A stretch of 64,000 bases of DNA, taken from positions 12,802,501 to 12,866,500 of the forward strand of contig OX291556.1 of NCBI GenBank assembly GCA_946406115.1, given 5' to 3'. Position 1 is the first letter of the stretch. Every line of letters begins with the position of its first letter. A program made the position numbers and the translations under genes. Below, one piece after another: positions 10,615 through 22,784 of this stretch. Source of the stretch: Apoda limacodes (taxonomy: Eukaryota > Arthropoda > Insecta > Lepidoptera > Limacodidae). A model generated the notes under the pieces. It had not been told where the DNA came from, did no database searches, and saw only the letters and a list, made by a program, of their open reading frames with translations.

Positions 10615-13200
10615 AATGTCTAAAATGGTGTACGATGGCAGCACCTGCGTATGCTACTACAAGTTAATTACAGTGTAAGCTCTCGGGCGAATCACTGAAG
10701 TTTAACAGTCATCGAAAGTCACTGCTGTAAGTTCGTTTGATTTTTTTATTTTATTAGCAAAAATTTCACTAATTAGCTATATTAAGCCTAGATTACTAAA
10801 CAATATATTCTACGGGTGATTTTGTTACTTAATATTCGAAAAAGCTACGATATGGAAAAACAGCAATAGGTAAGAATATCACAAACTTTAATTTTAAACG
10901 ACGATTTAAAACTTATAGTTATATTCTTTGGACTTAAGTGATATCAAAATAATTATATTATTATTATACATTTGTTTATTTGACACAATTTGAACACGAA
11001 AGCTTGTTGCGCAAATGACTTTTTAGCGTTTCATACAAAAGCTTAGTTTAATTTTTTTGACTTAAAAGGACACAAGCCGCATAAGACTTTAACCTATACT
11101 ATAGGCAGGTTGTCATGAGTTCACGAACGTTCTTTTGAGCTTCCTCGTTTGTGCCTGTGTCCCTCGACTCATATTTTTACTGTTTACTTTCATAAATTAG
11201 ATTTAAGTACTGTATAATAGTTTTAACAAATAACTAATGTGTAAATAGTACTTCCCGGAATTCCCCAAAGTTCCAAACATTACGTAAATGTTCTTATGTT
11301 GTGTATTTAAGTAATGAAGAAAGATTAGAGATCTTTGTCAACTTTAATATTATTATATGTCTGTTCTTTGATATCCTTATTGCTTATGACTTTTTATATT
11401 ATTTTTAATTGATATTTTTATATTCTTGTGTTAAAATTTTTACTCTTTTCATTCTGCATATGAGTAAAAAAAAGTTATATTTAAAAAAATACTACACTTT
11501 TTATGTTTAAGGTAATATTGTTAGCCTTAACTTTGTTTCCTTTGATGTATTTTGTTCTTCTACACTTACTATTTGAATCTCAATCTATTGTTCACTATAA
11601 CTTACTTTACAATATGTTTCAAAATAACATATTTACACTTGCCCATGTCCTAGAGTAGTAACTTATTTTGTTTTTACTGTTTTATTACTTTTTACTGTGT
11701 ATTAACACTGTATTTATCATTTATAATAAATAGATCAAAACGTGCGACTTACAAAAAATTTAAGTATATTTATCATATGTATCACATTGTATTAATATTC
11801 ATATATTTATTTATATCCACGTATATGTCATTTATAATTTTTTAACCCAAATGGTTCATATAACAACACACTTACACCACTGAATCAATAACAACTATTT
11901 AACCATACACTGAACTCCCAACTTAACAATAAAATCACATACAACACTAAAACTGCTCAACATAATATAAACACACTTATAGTACCACATAAGGAGTTAG
12001 TATCCTATTGAGTGGTGCTAATGTTAATCAATTCAAGCAATGGGGGATTTAGTCGGTATAAGTCCGACACTACCAAGCTCATCCTTGGGTTAATTCCTCC
12101 TCCTGCATTAACAAATGTCCTTGGGAATTGATTCTTAAATAGGTGCTGTTTCAGGAGCAGGTATCAGCCGTAATCAGCAAAAAAACCATATACACAATCT
12201 TAACTTTGCTCAAAAGTTACACAAACACTACATTTTCGTATTTTTACGACATCTTTACCATAAATCTATACACAATGACAGCGCGTGTCGCATGCGCACT
12301 GACAGAACAAATAAGGAAGGTACTCTGAATCAGGGAATGCAGCAGGTACAACGCGAACTTTGATTTTGCTGCGAATAGTGATTTTAACGATAGTTTACTC
12401 AGCGTAATTGTTGGAAAAAATATTGAAAAAAACGGAAAATTCAGATATTCACTTTCGTTATTTTTAGGAGATCTGCAGCAACAACATTTATTCAGTTCTA
12501 AGCTATGCAAAGTTGACTCGCGGTGCCCACAGCTTACAGAGACACTAGTATTAAGTACCGATAGATATAAAAAAAAATTACCACTTAGAACGATATTTAA
12601 TGTATGAAGTAATTTATTTACCTTTCCTTTTACGAAACTGTATGGCACTTTACATAAGCATGTTTCGTTTATCTGAATCCATGCAAAGATGGCGGAATTA
12701 TAAAAAATAATACAAAAACCACTTATATTGTAAATTAAGTTAAAATAGTTCGAGTAAACTGCTCAATGGATGTCATTGTCATGTCTCATTTTAAAACATG
12801 CTATGATCTTGTATAGACTATGTAAGTTAGTTTACCTATAGTGAGTAAAATGTATGGTTTACATACAAAATTCTTAAAGCCACGTCGTCGATTGATGAGT
12901 GGAAAATAAATATTTTTGACAACCTTGCTTTATAAACAAGGTAGGTAAGGTTATCGCAAATTTAAGATCGCTATCCTGCATGCTGTGTGCATTATTTCAT
13001 TCATGAACATTCTTTTTGATTGGGCACATGTAGAATACATATTATTTATTTAAAATATAAAATATCCAGCTTCATATATGAAGCCACGATAAACAACTTT
13101 TTCATATTTAACAGTTTAAGAAAGTTTAAATTCAAATAAGTGGAAGTTAATATTTTATTCATTCCTCATTGTTAAATTTGTAAACCAAAATTCTATCCAC
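10615..13200. other. AT-rich spacer, no recognised gene
   Basis: I see no domain. A less AT-rich patch near 12030-12110 (GGGGATTTAGTCGGTATAAG, TCCGACACTACCAAGCTCAT) may be a repeat fragment. Positions 12244-12648 are open on the minus strand for 134 codons and on the plus strand from about 12327 to 12606. Neither translation resembles a known family. Confidence 0.4.
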
Positions 13201-13884
13201 TTGTTTATCAAACTCTAAAAGTCATTGAATTGAACTAATTACTAATCAAAATCAACTGACAAGAACGCAAACACAATTTGGTTGTTGGCTTCTGATGAAT
13301 ATGGAAACGGAATTTCTATTTTATTCATTGGCAACATTGATTGGGTTGAAAGTTGGTTAGGTTGTTTTAATTCATTGCAAAATATATACGCTAATTATTT
13401 CTTTTAAAATAATAAAACTATTTTTACTCAACTGCCGATAGAAGTGTAATGTTTTTCGGGTGTATGTGTATATGTATGTTTGTGTTTATAGGCATGTCCA
13501 AATCAATGTAGCCTGAACATCTAAATGAATTCTACTAAATAAAGTGTAATACTAACTAATGGAAATGCAAATGGCACAAATTGTAAAACACTTTATAAAA
13601 ATACTTAAAACATTTAAAGTATAAATAATCCATTTAATTAAATATTTTTGATAAAGTGTTTGACAGTTTGTAGCTGCCATGATTGTTTTGTTTTTAACAA
13701 CATCGGATATGTGGGTACTTTTTACACTGCTCTCTTCCATTGACTCACAACTCCTCGCTGAAAACAGTCTGCACGTGACCACGGCCAGTAGCCGAAACGC
13801 TGAGAACCAAAAAGTTAAATGTTTTGTTCGCTTGTAAGACCCTAGAAATATAAAAATAATGACAATTCTTTCAGCTCGTCGAAG

Positions 13885-14000
13885 GCCTAAGCTAGAAGTA
13901 CTCTATGTGGGGTTGATTTGCGACTTACAAAGCAGTAGCCTTTCCTTCTAGGTGAAGTGCTGCATGTTCGGATGCCTGCTTCACTTTGTCTTTCAAAAAT
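13885..14000 (-). mobile_element. old jockey-like LINE fragment (RT C-terminal part), copy A
   Basis: GTACTCTATGTGGGG, TTGCGACTTACAAAGCAGTA and GTGAAGTGCTGC match, with substitutions, the antisense LINE at about 61050-61120 (ACTCCATATGGGG, TTGCGACTTGTAAAGTAGCA, GTGAAGTACTGC). It is heavily diverged, so this insertion is older than the duplication. Its copy B partner is at 18055-18170. Confidence 0.6.
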
Positions 14001-14321
14001 TTATACAATTTAATAATTTACATAAACGTACTTTAATTAATACTTATTATTATTAAACACTAAATGTAAAACGTATGCATGTAATGTAAAACACTATATG
14101 CATCGGTACATCCGCAGGTCAATCTTCTTACTGTAATAAGAAAAACTGGTTCGGGAGCTAACTCGGCAGAAAATTTGAAAAGACGTAAATATGAAGTGCT
14201 TTAAAGGCTTTTGGAGTAGAGACTAGGGTCCCAGGATCCCTGGAGCATATAGTTTCTTATATGAGTTATTACCCTTAATACAAATAAATATTGTCATAGC
14301 AAAATTGCAGTCAAAAGATTA

Positions 14322-14393
14322 ACCTCGAGCCCGGACTTGAACCTGCAACCCTAAAATTCCGTCTCCGTGTTCTACCAATTGAGCCAATGAGGT
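14322..14393 (-). pseudogene. tRNA-like 72-nt unit, copy A
   Basis: The minus strand reads ACCTCATTGGCTCAATTGG, an A-box-like segment, and later GGTTCAAGTCC, a B-box-like segment. It ends in GAGGT, which pairs with the first five bases ACCTC, so the unit has tRNA length and acceptor complementarity. The anticodon loop lacks the invariant U33 and the T-stem is only partly paired, so it is not a working tRNA. It is a tRNA relic or the head of a tRNA-derived SINE. Related sequence occurs at 18501-18572 and, in part, at 59060-59098. Confidence 0.55.
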
Positions 14394-14550
14394 AAAACTC
14401 TGGATGGCTGAAATTGATTTAATTCGCAGCGTTTTTACGTACTCATCTCGCAAGTTAAAAGTGCCAATAACTACCTACTTATAATTGTAACTTCTGTAAA
14501 GGAAAATCAAACAAATGTTACATGGCGTATGTTTAAAAATTAAATTAAAC

Positions 14551-14763
14551 AAATAAAACAAATAAAAACTGGTTGCCTGTAAAGTCGGTATACGGGCGAA
14601 AGTTTTACGTGACAATGATTTTATGTCTGTCTCTCTCGCTCTTAGGCGGGCGCGTGCCTCTCACTCGCTCTCATTGTGAGCGCATAACGTGAGCGGAGCG
14701 TAACGCAGTTTCTTGAAGTGTCACCCGGCAAACCAATTTATAAGACGTTGTCACGTCAAAAAC
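14551..14763. other. segment present only in copy A
   Basis: About 213 bp, less AT-rich than its flanks (GTCTCTCTCGCTCTTAGGCG, CGTGCCTCTCACTCGCTCTC). It lies between A/C-rich short repeats (AAACAAATAAAACAAAT before, AAACAAAACAAAACAAA after). In copy B the flanks are joined directly at about 18728-18740. Confidence 0.8.
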
Positions 14764-15164
14764 AAAACAAAACAAACGAAGCGTGAAAATGTTTTATCGT
14801 TTTTGTGAAAGCATTTTATTCAGTTTTAGTAGCAAACGATATATGAAATTAATACTCGCTCGAAATACGGAAGTTCTTGAAACTTTCGTCATTATTCAGA
14901 GAGATTTCATTTTAAATACGACTATGTTCACCGTTGTTCTTTCAATGGCACATAATGAATAACTCCGAAAATAATTTACTATTTTGTTTCATTTACCTAG
15001 GTACTGTAACAGGTCAGGGATACCTGATAGGTATTTAGGGAAAGTGGAAGAGCTACAATCTTATTATCATTTAACTTCCACTTATCTGTGGTTAGGTCGC
15101 TTTTATAAGGAGAAAGGAGTGTTTTTCAAATCTAAGCAATTCAAATCTAAACAATTGGAAGAAA

Positions 15165-15835
15165 TCGCAAAGTGCGAGTTGGACTCGCGTACAAAGGGTT
15201 TCGTACCATTATCTATAAAAACGGCAAAAAAATCACGTTTGTTGTATGGGAGCCCCCTTAAATATTTATTTTATTCTATTGTTTAGTATTTCTTGTTATA
15301 GCGCCAACAGAAATATATCTTCTGTGAAAATTTTAAACTGTCTATCACGGTTCATGAGATACAACCTGGTGACAGACGAACGAATGGACGGACAGCGGAG
15401 TCGTAGTAATGGAGTTCCGCTAATTACCCAAGAGCGAGTCGGACTCGCGCACGAAGGGTTCGTTGTATGGGAGCCCCCCCTTAAATATTTGTTTTATTTT
15501 AATTTTATTATTTATTTTTTAAGTGACTATATAAATAACTCTTCTGTGAATATTTGAAGCGTCTACCTGTTGCCGTTATCAATAACGAGCAAAAAAATCA
15601 CGTTTGTAGTATGAGAGCACCTTAAATATTTGTTTTATTCTATTTTTTAGCATTTATTGTTATAGCGGCAACAGAAATACATCTTCTGTAAAAATTCCAA
15701 CTGTCTATCTATCATGGTTTATGAGATACAGCCTGGTGACAGACGGACGGACGGACACACGGCCGGACAGCGTAGTGTTAGTAATGGGGTTCCGCTAATT
15801 TCCGTACGGGTACGGAACCTTTAAAACGAATACAA
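15165..15835 (+). repeat. three stacked non-LTR-type 3' tails, copy A
   Basis: GTGCGAGTTGGACTCGCGTA, TGTATGGGAGCCCCCTTAAA and GGTGACAGACGAACGAATGG form one tail. A second starts near 15430 (GCGAGTCGGACTCGCGCACG). A third runs from about 15600 to GGGTACGGAACCTTTAAAA at 15835. Together they look like successive insertions or an internal duplication of a common lepidopteran LINE 3' end (possibly CR1/Zenon type; that call is from memory). Confidence 0.65.
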
Positions 15836-17133
15836 GTAGAATGACAGTTTAGTGGAAAATATGGAAAAAACAAATAGATTTTTATAAATTTATCTGAATT
15901 ATTTAATAAATGACGACAATGTCCTTTGAGACGAAAATCCATCGTCCTTATGTGTAGGGAATAATATTATATGGGAGTAATATATCAATAATGTCTGAGA
16001 AATGTAAAAAGTAAAATAGTATCTTAGATTAATTAAACATTGTCAGCGATTTAGAGTAGTAGATCTTTGATTCCTACATCCTGACAAGAATCTATTTATT
16101 AATTATGCACTATTCTTGGAAAGCGTTTTTAACTTCTTTTTAGTTAGATTTACTTGTTGCTTGTGTTTTAATATTGTAAGTTCATACTTAGTTATTGAAA
16201 AAACTATAATTATTATACCAGTTTTGATTTCTTAATTTTCAAACACTTGATTGAAATTTTGATAAAAATCCGGAACAAGATCAGTCAAAGTTTTTAGTGT
16301 GAAATACACATTAGGCAATGACAGTAATGTTTTTTACATCAACGCTAAATTAAATTAAAAAAATAAAGAATTGCCTGACCTACAGTTGTTAAATTTTTTT
16401 TGTGTAGTAATTGTGCACGTGTGTGATTCTATTTGGTGATTTTGCCTGTATTCATACAAATTATAAGTATTAGTTTATCAAGCCGATAGTAAAACAGCAA
16501 TGAATCAAATTATACAATAATGAAGGCTTTACATAATTCATATAATTTTATCGTCTATACCTGAAAAATTTGAAATTGCTTATTTAATTTCCAGCCCAAA
16601 TGCGAATTCATCATACATTTTTCAGACATTAAAACTGAAATACTAAAACTACTGGAATGAACCTATTTAAGTTACAACGTTGTCCGCTAGGGCTACACAA
16701 CCGTCGTCTGTTACCATTTCATACAACAAATACGCCAAGAGTTTGATATTCGAGCACCTCAAACTTAAGGTACCTAATAATTAAATCTTAGGCTCGAACT
16801 ACATGTATATGGAATCTCTCCGTTCGGAAAAAACGGCTCTGGATTAGCCCGGATCGAATCCGTCGCTCAAACAAACATTCGAATTATCCCTACATTGATT
16901 ACATAGGATCCGGAATCATTCGATTTTGAATTTTACCCGGAAGCAATTAGAAGGAAAAAGAAATAAAACGTTATTTTCAGCATGAATGGGCGGAGCCTAT
17001 CAATAACGTATGCAGTTGTATGAAATTGACAACACAACACTTTCCGGGCGCTTCCGGTAAAATTTTGCGCGAGTGTGACGACAGAGTCAAAGCTTGTGAA
17101 AGGACTTGTTTGTACGCATCTACAAAAACTTAA

Positions 17134-17424
17134 ATGGTCGATTCCGAAAATTTGATAACCGTAATTGAAAATTACCAACGCATCTGGAATACTGGTACAA
17201 TGAAATATCATAATAAAACTTTAAAAGACGTATATTGGAACAGCGTATGTAAAAATCTATTAAAAGTGTGGCAAACATTAAGTCAAAAAGAAAAAAACGT
17301 TAAGTGTAAAACGTTCTGCTATTCAATGAAACGAGGTCGCATTAGGGAGATCTTTTATATTCTTATGCTCTTGTCTAATCTGTTTATTTGTTATCAAACT
17401 CTAAAAGTCATTGAATTGAACTAA
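17134..17424 (+). CDS. short MADF-like ORF, copy A, chimeric C-terminus
   Basis: A 96-codon ORF. Residues 6-40 (ENLITVIENYQRIWNTGTMK onward) resemble the start of a MADF (Myb/SANT-like DNA-binding) domain: hydrophobic helix, R-x-W-N, K-Y-H-N-K, K-D-V-Y-W. A K-E-K-N-V-K-C-K segment follows where the domain normally has its second tryptophan, which is missing. MADF proteins such as Adf-1 bind DNA as transcription factors; PIF/Harbinger transposons also carry MADF-like proteins. The last 14 codons read past position 17382 into the start of copy B, so this C-terminus was made by the duplication. At 96 codons it is far shorter than typical MADF-BESS proteins. It may be a first exon without an obvious donor, or a relic. 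Confidence 0.4.
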   Translation: MVDSENLITVIENYQRIWNTGTMKYHNKTLKDVYWNSVCKNLLKVWQTLSQKEKNVKCKTFCYSMKRGRIREIFYILMLLSNLFICYQTLKVIELN

Positions 17425-18054
17425 TTACTAATCAAAATCAACTGACAAGAACGCAAACACAATTTGGTTGTTGGCTTCTGATGAATATGGAAACGAAATT
17501 TCTATTTTATTCATTGGCGACATTGATTGGGTTGAAAGTTGGTTAGGTTGTTTTAATTCATTGCAAAATATATACGCTAATTATTTCTTATAAAATAATA
17601 AAACTATTTTTACTCAACTGCCGATAGAAGTGTAATGTTTTTCGGGTGTATGTGTATTTGTATGTTTGTGTTTATAGGCATGTCCAAATCAATGTAGCCT
17701 GAACATCTAAATGAATTCTACTAAATGAAGTGTAATACTAACTAATGGAAATGCAAATGGCACAAACTGTAAAACACTTTATAAAAATACTAAAAACATT
17801 TAAAGTATATTAAATAATCCATTTAATTAAATATTTTTGATAAAGTGTTTGACAGTTTGTGGCATGTTTTTAACAACATCGGATATGTGGGTACTTTTTA
17901 CACTGCTCTCTTCCATTGACTCACAACACCTCGCTGAAAACAGTCTGCACGTGACCACGGCCAGTGGCCGAAACGCTGAAAACCAAAAAGTTAAATGTTT
18001 TGTCCGCTTGTAAGACCCTAGAAATATAAAAATAATGACAAATCTTTCAGCTCG

Positions 18055-18170
18055 TCGAAGGCCTAAGCTAGAAGTACTCTATGTGGGGTTGATTTGCGAC
18101 TTACAAAGCAGTAGCCTTTCCTTCTAGGTGAAGTGCTGCATGTTTGAATGCCTGCTTCACCTTGTCTTTC
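18055..18170 (-). mobile_element. old jockey-like LINE fragment, copy B
   Basis: Duplicate of the 13885-14000 fragment with a few substitutions. Confidence 0.6.
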
Positions 18171-18500
18171 AAAAATTTATACAATTTAATAATTTACATA
18201 AACGTATTTTATAATTAATACTTATTATTATAAAACACTAAATGTAAAACGTATGCATGTAATGTAAAACACTACATGCATCGGTACACCCACGGCTTCA
18301 ATCTTCTTACTGTAATAAGAAGAACTGGTTCGGGAGCTAACTTGGCAGAACATTTGAAAAGACGTAAATATGAAGTGCTTTAAAGGCTTTTGGAGTAGAG
18401 ACTAGGTCCCCAGGATCCCAGGAGCAAATAGTTTCTTATATGAGTTATTACCCTTAATACAAATAAATAGTGTCAAAGCAAAATTGCAGTCAAAAGATTA

Positions 18501-18572
18501 ACCTCGAACCCGGACTTGAACCTGCAACCCTAAGATTCCGTCTCCGTGTTCTATCAATTGAGCCAATGAGGT
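18501..18572 (-). pseudogene. tRNA-like 72-nt unit, copy B
   Basis: Duplicate of 14322-14393. It keeps the B-box-like GGTTCAAGTCC and the A-box-like GGCTCAATTG, and differs from copy A at several positions. Confidence 0.5.
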
Positions 18573-19137
18573 AAAACTCTGGATGGCTGAAATTGATTTA
18601 ATTCGCAGCGTTTTTACGTACTCATCTCGCAAGTTAAAAGTGCCAATAACTACCTACTTATAATTGTAACTCCTGTAAAGGAAAATCAAACAAATGTTAC
18701 ATGGCGTATGTTTAAAAATTAAATTAAACAAAAAACAAAACAAAACAAACGAAGCGTGAAAATGTTTTATCGTTTTTGTGAAAGCATTTTATTCAGTTTT
18801 AGTAGCAAACGATATATGAAATTAATACTCGCTCGAAATACGGAAGTTCTTGAAACTTTCGTCATTATTCAGAGAGATTTCATTTTAAATACGACTATGT
18901 TCACCGTTGTTCTTTCAATGGCACATAATGAATAACTCCGAAAATAATTTACTATTTTGTTTCATTTACCTAGGTACTGTAACAGGTCAGGGATACCTGA
19001 TAGGTATTTAGGGAAAGTGGAAGAGCTACAATCTTATTATCATTTAACTTCCACTTATCTGTGGTTAGGTCGCTTTTATAAGGAGAAAGGAGTGTTTTTC
19101 AAATCTAAGCAATTCAAATCTAAACAATTGGAAGAAA

Positions 19138-19808
19138 TCGCAAAGTGCGAGTTGGACTCGCGTACAAAGGGTTTCGTATCATTATCTATAAAAACGGCAA
19201 AAAAATCACGTTTGTTGTATGGGAGCCCCCTTAAATATTTATTTTATTCTATTGTTTAGTATTTCTTGTTATAGCGCCAACAGAAATATATCTTCTGTGA
19301 AAATTTTAAACTGTCTATCACGGTTCATGAGATACAGCCTGGTGACAGACGAACGAATGGACGGACAGCGGAGTCGTAGTAATGGAGTTCCGCTAATTAC
19401 CCAAGAGCGAGTCGGACTCGCGCACGAAGGGTTCGTTGTATGGGAGCCCCCCCTTAAATATTTGTTTTATTTTAATTTTATTATTTATTTTTAAGTGACT
19501 ATATAAATAACTCTTCTGTGAATATTTGAAGCGTCTACCTGTTGCCGTTATCAATAACGAGCAAAAAAATCACGTTTGTAGTATGAGAGCACCTTAAATA
19601 TTTGTTTTATTCTATTTTTTAGCATTTATTGTTATAGCGGCAACAGAAATACATCTTCTGTAAAAATTCCAACTGTCTATCTATCATGGTTTATGAGATA
19701 CAGCCTGGTGACAGACGGACGGACGGACACACGGCCGGACAGCGTAGTGTTAGTAATGGGGTTCCGCTAATTTCCGTACGGGTACGGAACCTTTAAAACG
19801 AATACAAG
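19138..19808 (+). repeat. three stacked non-LTR-type 3' tails, copy B
   Basis: Duplicate of 15165-15835, including the same three successive tails. Confidence 0.65.
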
Positions 19809-21111
19809 TAGAATGACAGTTTAGTGGAAAATATGGAAAAAACAAATAGATTTTTATAAATTTATCTGAATTATTTAATAAATGACGACAATGTCCTTTG
19901 AGACGAAAATCCATCGTCCTTATGTGTAGGGAATAATATTATATGGGAGTAATATATCAATAATGTCTGAGAAATGTAAAAAGTAAAATAGTATCTTAGA
20001 TTAATTAAACATTGTCAGCGATTTAGAGTAGTAGATCTTTGATTCCTACATCCTGACAAGAATCTATTTATTAATTATGCACTATTCTTCCTCTTGGAAA
20101 GCGTTTTTAACTTCTTTTTAGTTAGATTTACTTGTTGCTTGTGTTTTAATATTGTAAGTTCATACTTAGTTATTGAAAAATCTATAATTATTATACCAGT
20201 TTTGATTTCTTTATTTTCAAACACTTGATTAAAATTTTGATAAAAATCCGGAACAAGATCAGTCAAAGTTTTTAGTGTGAAATACACATTAGGCAATGAC
20301 AGTAATGTTTTTTACATCAACGCTAAATTAAATTAAAAAAATAAAGAATTGCCTGACCTACAGTTGTTAAATTTTTTTTGTGTAGTAATTGTGCACGTGT
20401 GTGATTCTATTTGGTGATTTTGCCTGTATTCATACAAATTATAAGTATTAGTTTATCAAGCCGATAGTAAAACAGCAATAAATCAAATTATACAATAATG
20501 AAGGCTTTACATAATTCATATAATTTTATCGTCTATACCTGAAAAATTTGAAATTGCTTATTTAATTTCCAGCCCAAATGCGAATTCATCATACATTTTT
20601 CAGACATTAAAACTGAAATACTAAAACTACTGGAATGAACCTATTTAAGTTACAACGTTGTCCGCTAGGGCTACACAACCGTCGTCTGTTACCATTTCAT
20701 ACAACAAATACGCCAAGAGTTTGATATTCGAGCACCTCAAACTTAAGGTACCTAATAATTAAATCTTAGGCTCGAACTACATGTATATGGAATCTCTCCG
20801 TTCGGAAAAAACGGCTCTGGATTAGCCCGGATCGAATCCGTCGCTCAAACAAACATTCGAATTATCCCTACATTGATTACATAGGATCCGGAATCATTCG
20901 ATTTTGAATTTTACCCGGAAGCAATTAGAAGGAAAAAGAAATAAAACGTTATTTTCAGCATGAATGGGCGGAGCCTATCAATAACGTATGCAGTTGTATG
21001 AAATTGACAACACAACACTTTCCGGGCGCTTCCGGTAAAATTTTGCGCGAGTGTGACGACAGAGTCAAAGCTTGTGAAAGGACTTGTTTGTACGCATCTA
21101 CAAAAACTTAA

Positions 21112-21366
21112 ATGGTCGATTCCGAAAATTTGATAACCGTAATTGAAAATTACCAACGCATCTGGAATACTGGTACAATGAAATATCATAATAAAACTTT
21201 AAAAGACGTATATTGGAACAGCGTATGTAAAAATCTATTAAAAGTGTGGCAAACATTAAGTCAAAAAGAAAAAAACGTTAAGTGTAAAACGTTCTGCTAT
21301 TCAATGAAACGAGGTCGCATTAGGGAGATCTTTTATATTCTTATGCTCTTGTCTAATCTGACTTGA
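21112..21366 (+). CDS. short MADF-like ORF, copy B
   Basis: An 84-codon ORF identical to the copy A ORF through residue 83. It ends with Thr and TGA just after the end of the duplicated unit, so this is probably the ancestral C-terminal reading. The N-terminal half resembles a MADF domain (LITVIENYQRIWNTG, YHNKTLKDVYW), but the usual second Trp and the BESS region are absent. Upstream sequence (about 20900-21110) is less AT-rich than average and could hold a promoter. I see no clear splice donor joining it to a downstream exon. Alternatives are a decayed Adf-1-like gene, a Harbinger-derived fragment or a chance ORF. Confidence 0.4.
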   Translation: MVDSENLITVIENYQRIWNTGTMKYHNKTLKDVYWNSVCKNLLKVWQTLSQKEKNVKCKTFCYSMKRGRIREIFYILMLLSNLT

Positions 21367-22775
21367 ATAAGCATCATTTAGACTGATTTCCTACGTATGA
21401 GAATTATTATACAAATGCAACTTATATATTATATTTCTTCGGTTTCCATGACATCTTTCATTATCATCGTGTCGGTTTTGGATTACAATATTTCATAAAA
21501 TTATATATTTGATACCGGAGTATCTGACCATAAGTTTACTGGCTATGTAAAACCATTCTAAATAGAGACAGGAATCGACCCTAAAAATTTATTTTGACTT
21601 GCCCGGTCTATATTTTACACTTGAAAGTCAATTCATATAAAAAAAGTGACAAACTTGATGTTCCGATTGTTTTTATTCAAAAACACACTGACACCATATA
21701 TTTTAGCTTCGCGTGTTATAACACTATGAAGTATTTACTGCTATAAAACGTTAGCATTTCTTCTTCCTTTTCACCTAACGAGAGGTCGTAACCGCTACAG
21801 TATCTACCTCGATATTAATGATTTATTACAGAGATAGCAAACATAACGTAAAATTGTATATTGTCTATATACTTAGTAATTGTTCAGTTATGATTAACAT
21901 ACAAAACACTGGCTAAGTGCATAAAATATGTTTAAAAAGGTACATGGATAAACAAGTCTAAATAGGTTACGTAAAAAGCTAAACACAAAATCTCAACAAA
22001 AGATAATGTTTTCATTTTCATCAAAAAATGTCGCGACAACTACTTAACGCAAGTGCTGGAGGCCGACAAAGTTGATTTCTCTCCGGATCCAAACCGGACG
22101 CATTTAGTCGATATCATACCGAAATCGTTTTATTCTCGGACGAAATGATTCCGTATGCATGTAGAACGAGCCTTAAATTCCTCTAACAAAAATTATTTTG
22201 CAGTGTTCTTAAAAACAATTGATCGACACGATCACTATTTCAATTTACTAAAAATTTTATGTAAACTGTTATAATTTTTTTTATGGAGACCTTTTTACTG
22301 ATTTTCTGCAAGAAATACGCGTTGGGTATAGACGTTAATCACATCACATTAGCCATTAATGATATATGGTCATGTCTTGACCAACCTTTCCTAGCCAGAT
22401 TTAAAAAAAATTGTCTTAAATGTGTGATGGAGACGAAGCGATACTGAGGTCTCTTGACTCTTTTTTTAACTTGTTTTAATAAACATAAACAAACAAAATA
22501 GCGAACATCGCTAAAGAGCGATAAGATAGTTTGTTTAATTGTTACGGAAATCACGCCACGTTGTTGTAACAGATTAAAAGCAAGCATTCAATGATGGAAA
22601 TAGACCGTTGACGAGGGACGTGAGTTCAATTCAAATATAGATTTATTTGAGTTTGCGTTGAAACTGTGTGTTTTTTTGTATAATATATATGTATTTACAA
22701 AAAAAGTACCTATAAATCATATTACATGTATATGTATTTGTTGTCTCGTTTTCATAAGCTTTGCTTAGTTAGGGA
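21367..22775. other. no recognised gene
   Basis: AT-rich. A less AT-rich patch at 22030-22150 has a plus-strand open stretch containing VLEADKVDFSPDPNR, stopped after about 40 codons. I do not recognise it. Confidence 0.4.
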
Positions 22776-22784
22776 TAGTTTCTA

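Larger units (their letters stand above)
13201..17382. repeat. tandem duplication, copy A (about 4.18 kb)
   Basis: Positions 13207 onward (ATCAAACTCTAAAAGTCATT) are repeated from 17393, and the match runs to TTGTCTAATCTG, which ends at 17382 in A and 21360 in B. By eye the copies differ at only a few percent of positions at most. Indels include a segment of about 213 bp present only in A (14551-14763), a 15-bp class loss in B near 17864 and a 6-bp gain in B near 20088. Copy A contains an old LINE fragment, a tRNA-like unit, stacked repeat tails and a MADF-like ORF. Confidence 0.93.
17388..21360. repeat. tandem duplication, copy B (about 3.97 kb)
   Basis: Second copy of the 13201-17382 unit in the same orientation. 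It starts at the junction TTTATTTGTTATCAAACTC and ends at 21360, where sequence unlike copy A begins. It lacks the 213-bp segment of copy A. Confidence 0.93.

Noticed and set aside
14322..14393. A functional tRNA gene
   Set aside because: The anticodon loop lacks the invariant U33 and stem pairing is incomplete; it is listed as a tRNA-like relic.
14984..15557. Two 100-codon ORFs, repeated near-identically at 18957-19494
   Set aside because: They are read through stacked repeat tails, and their identity between copies is explained by the 4.2-kb duplication, not by protein conservation.
16933..17211. 92-codon minus-strand ORF, repeated at 20911-21189
   Set aside because: It overlaps the upstream region and start of the MADF-like ORF on the other strand and has no domain; it is kept only because the DNA is duplicated.
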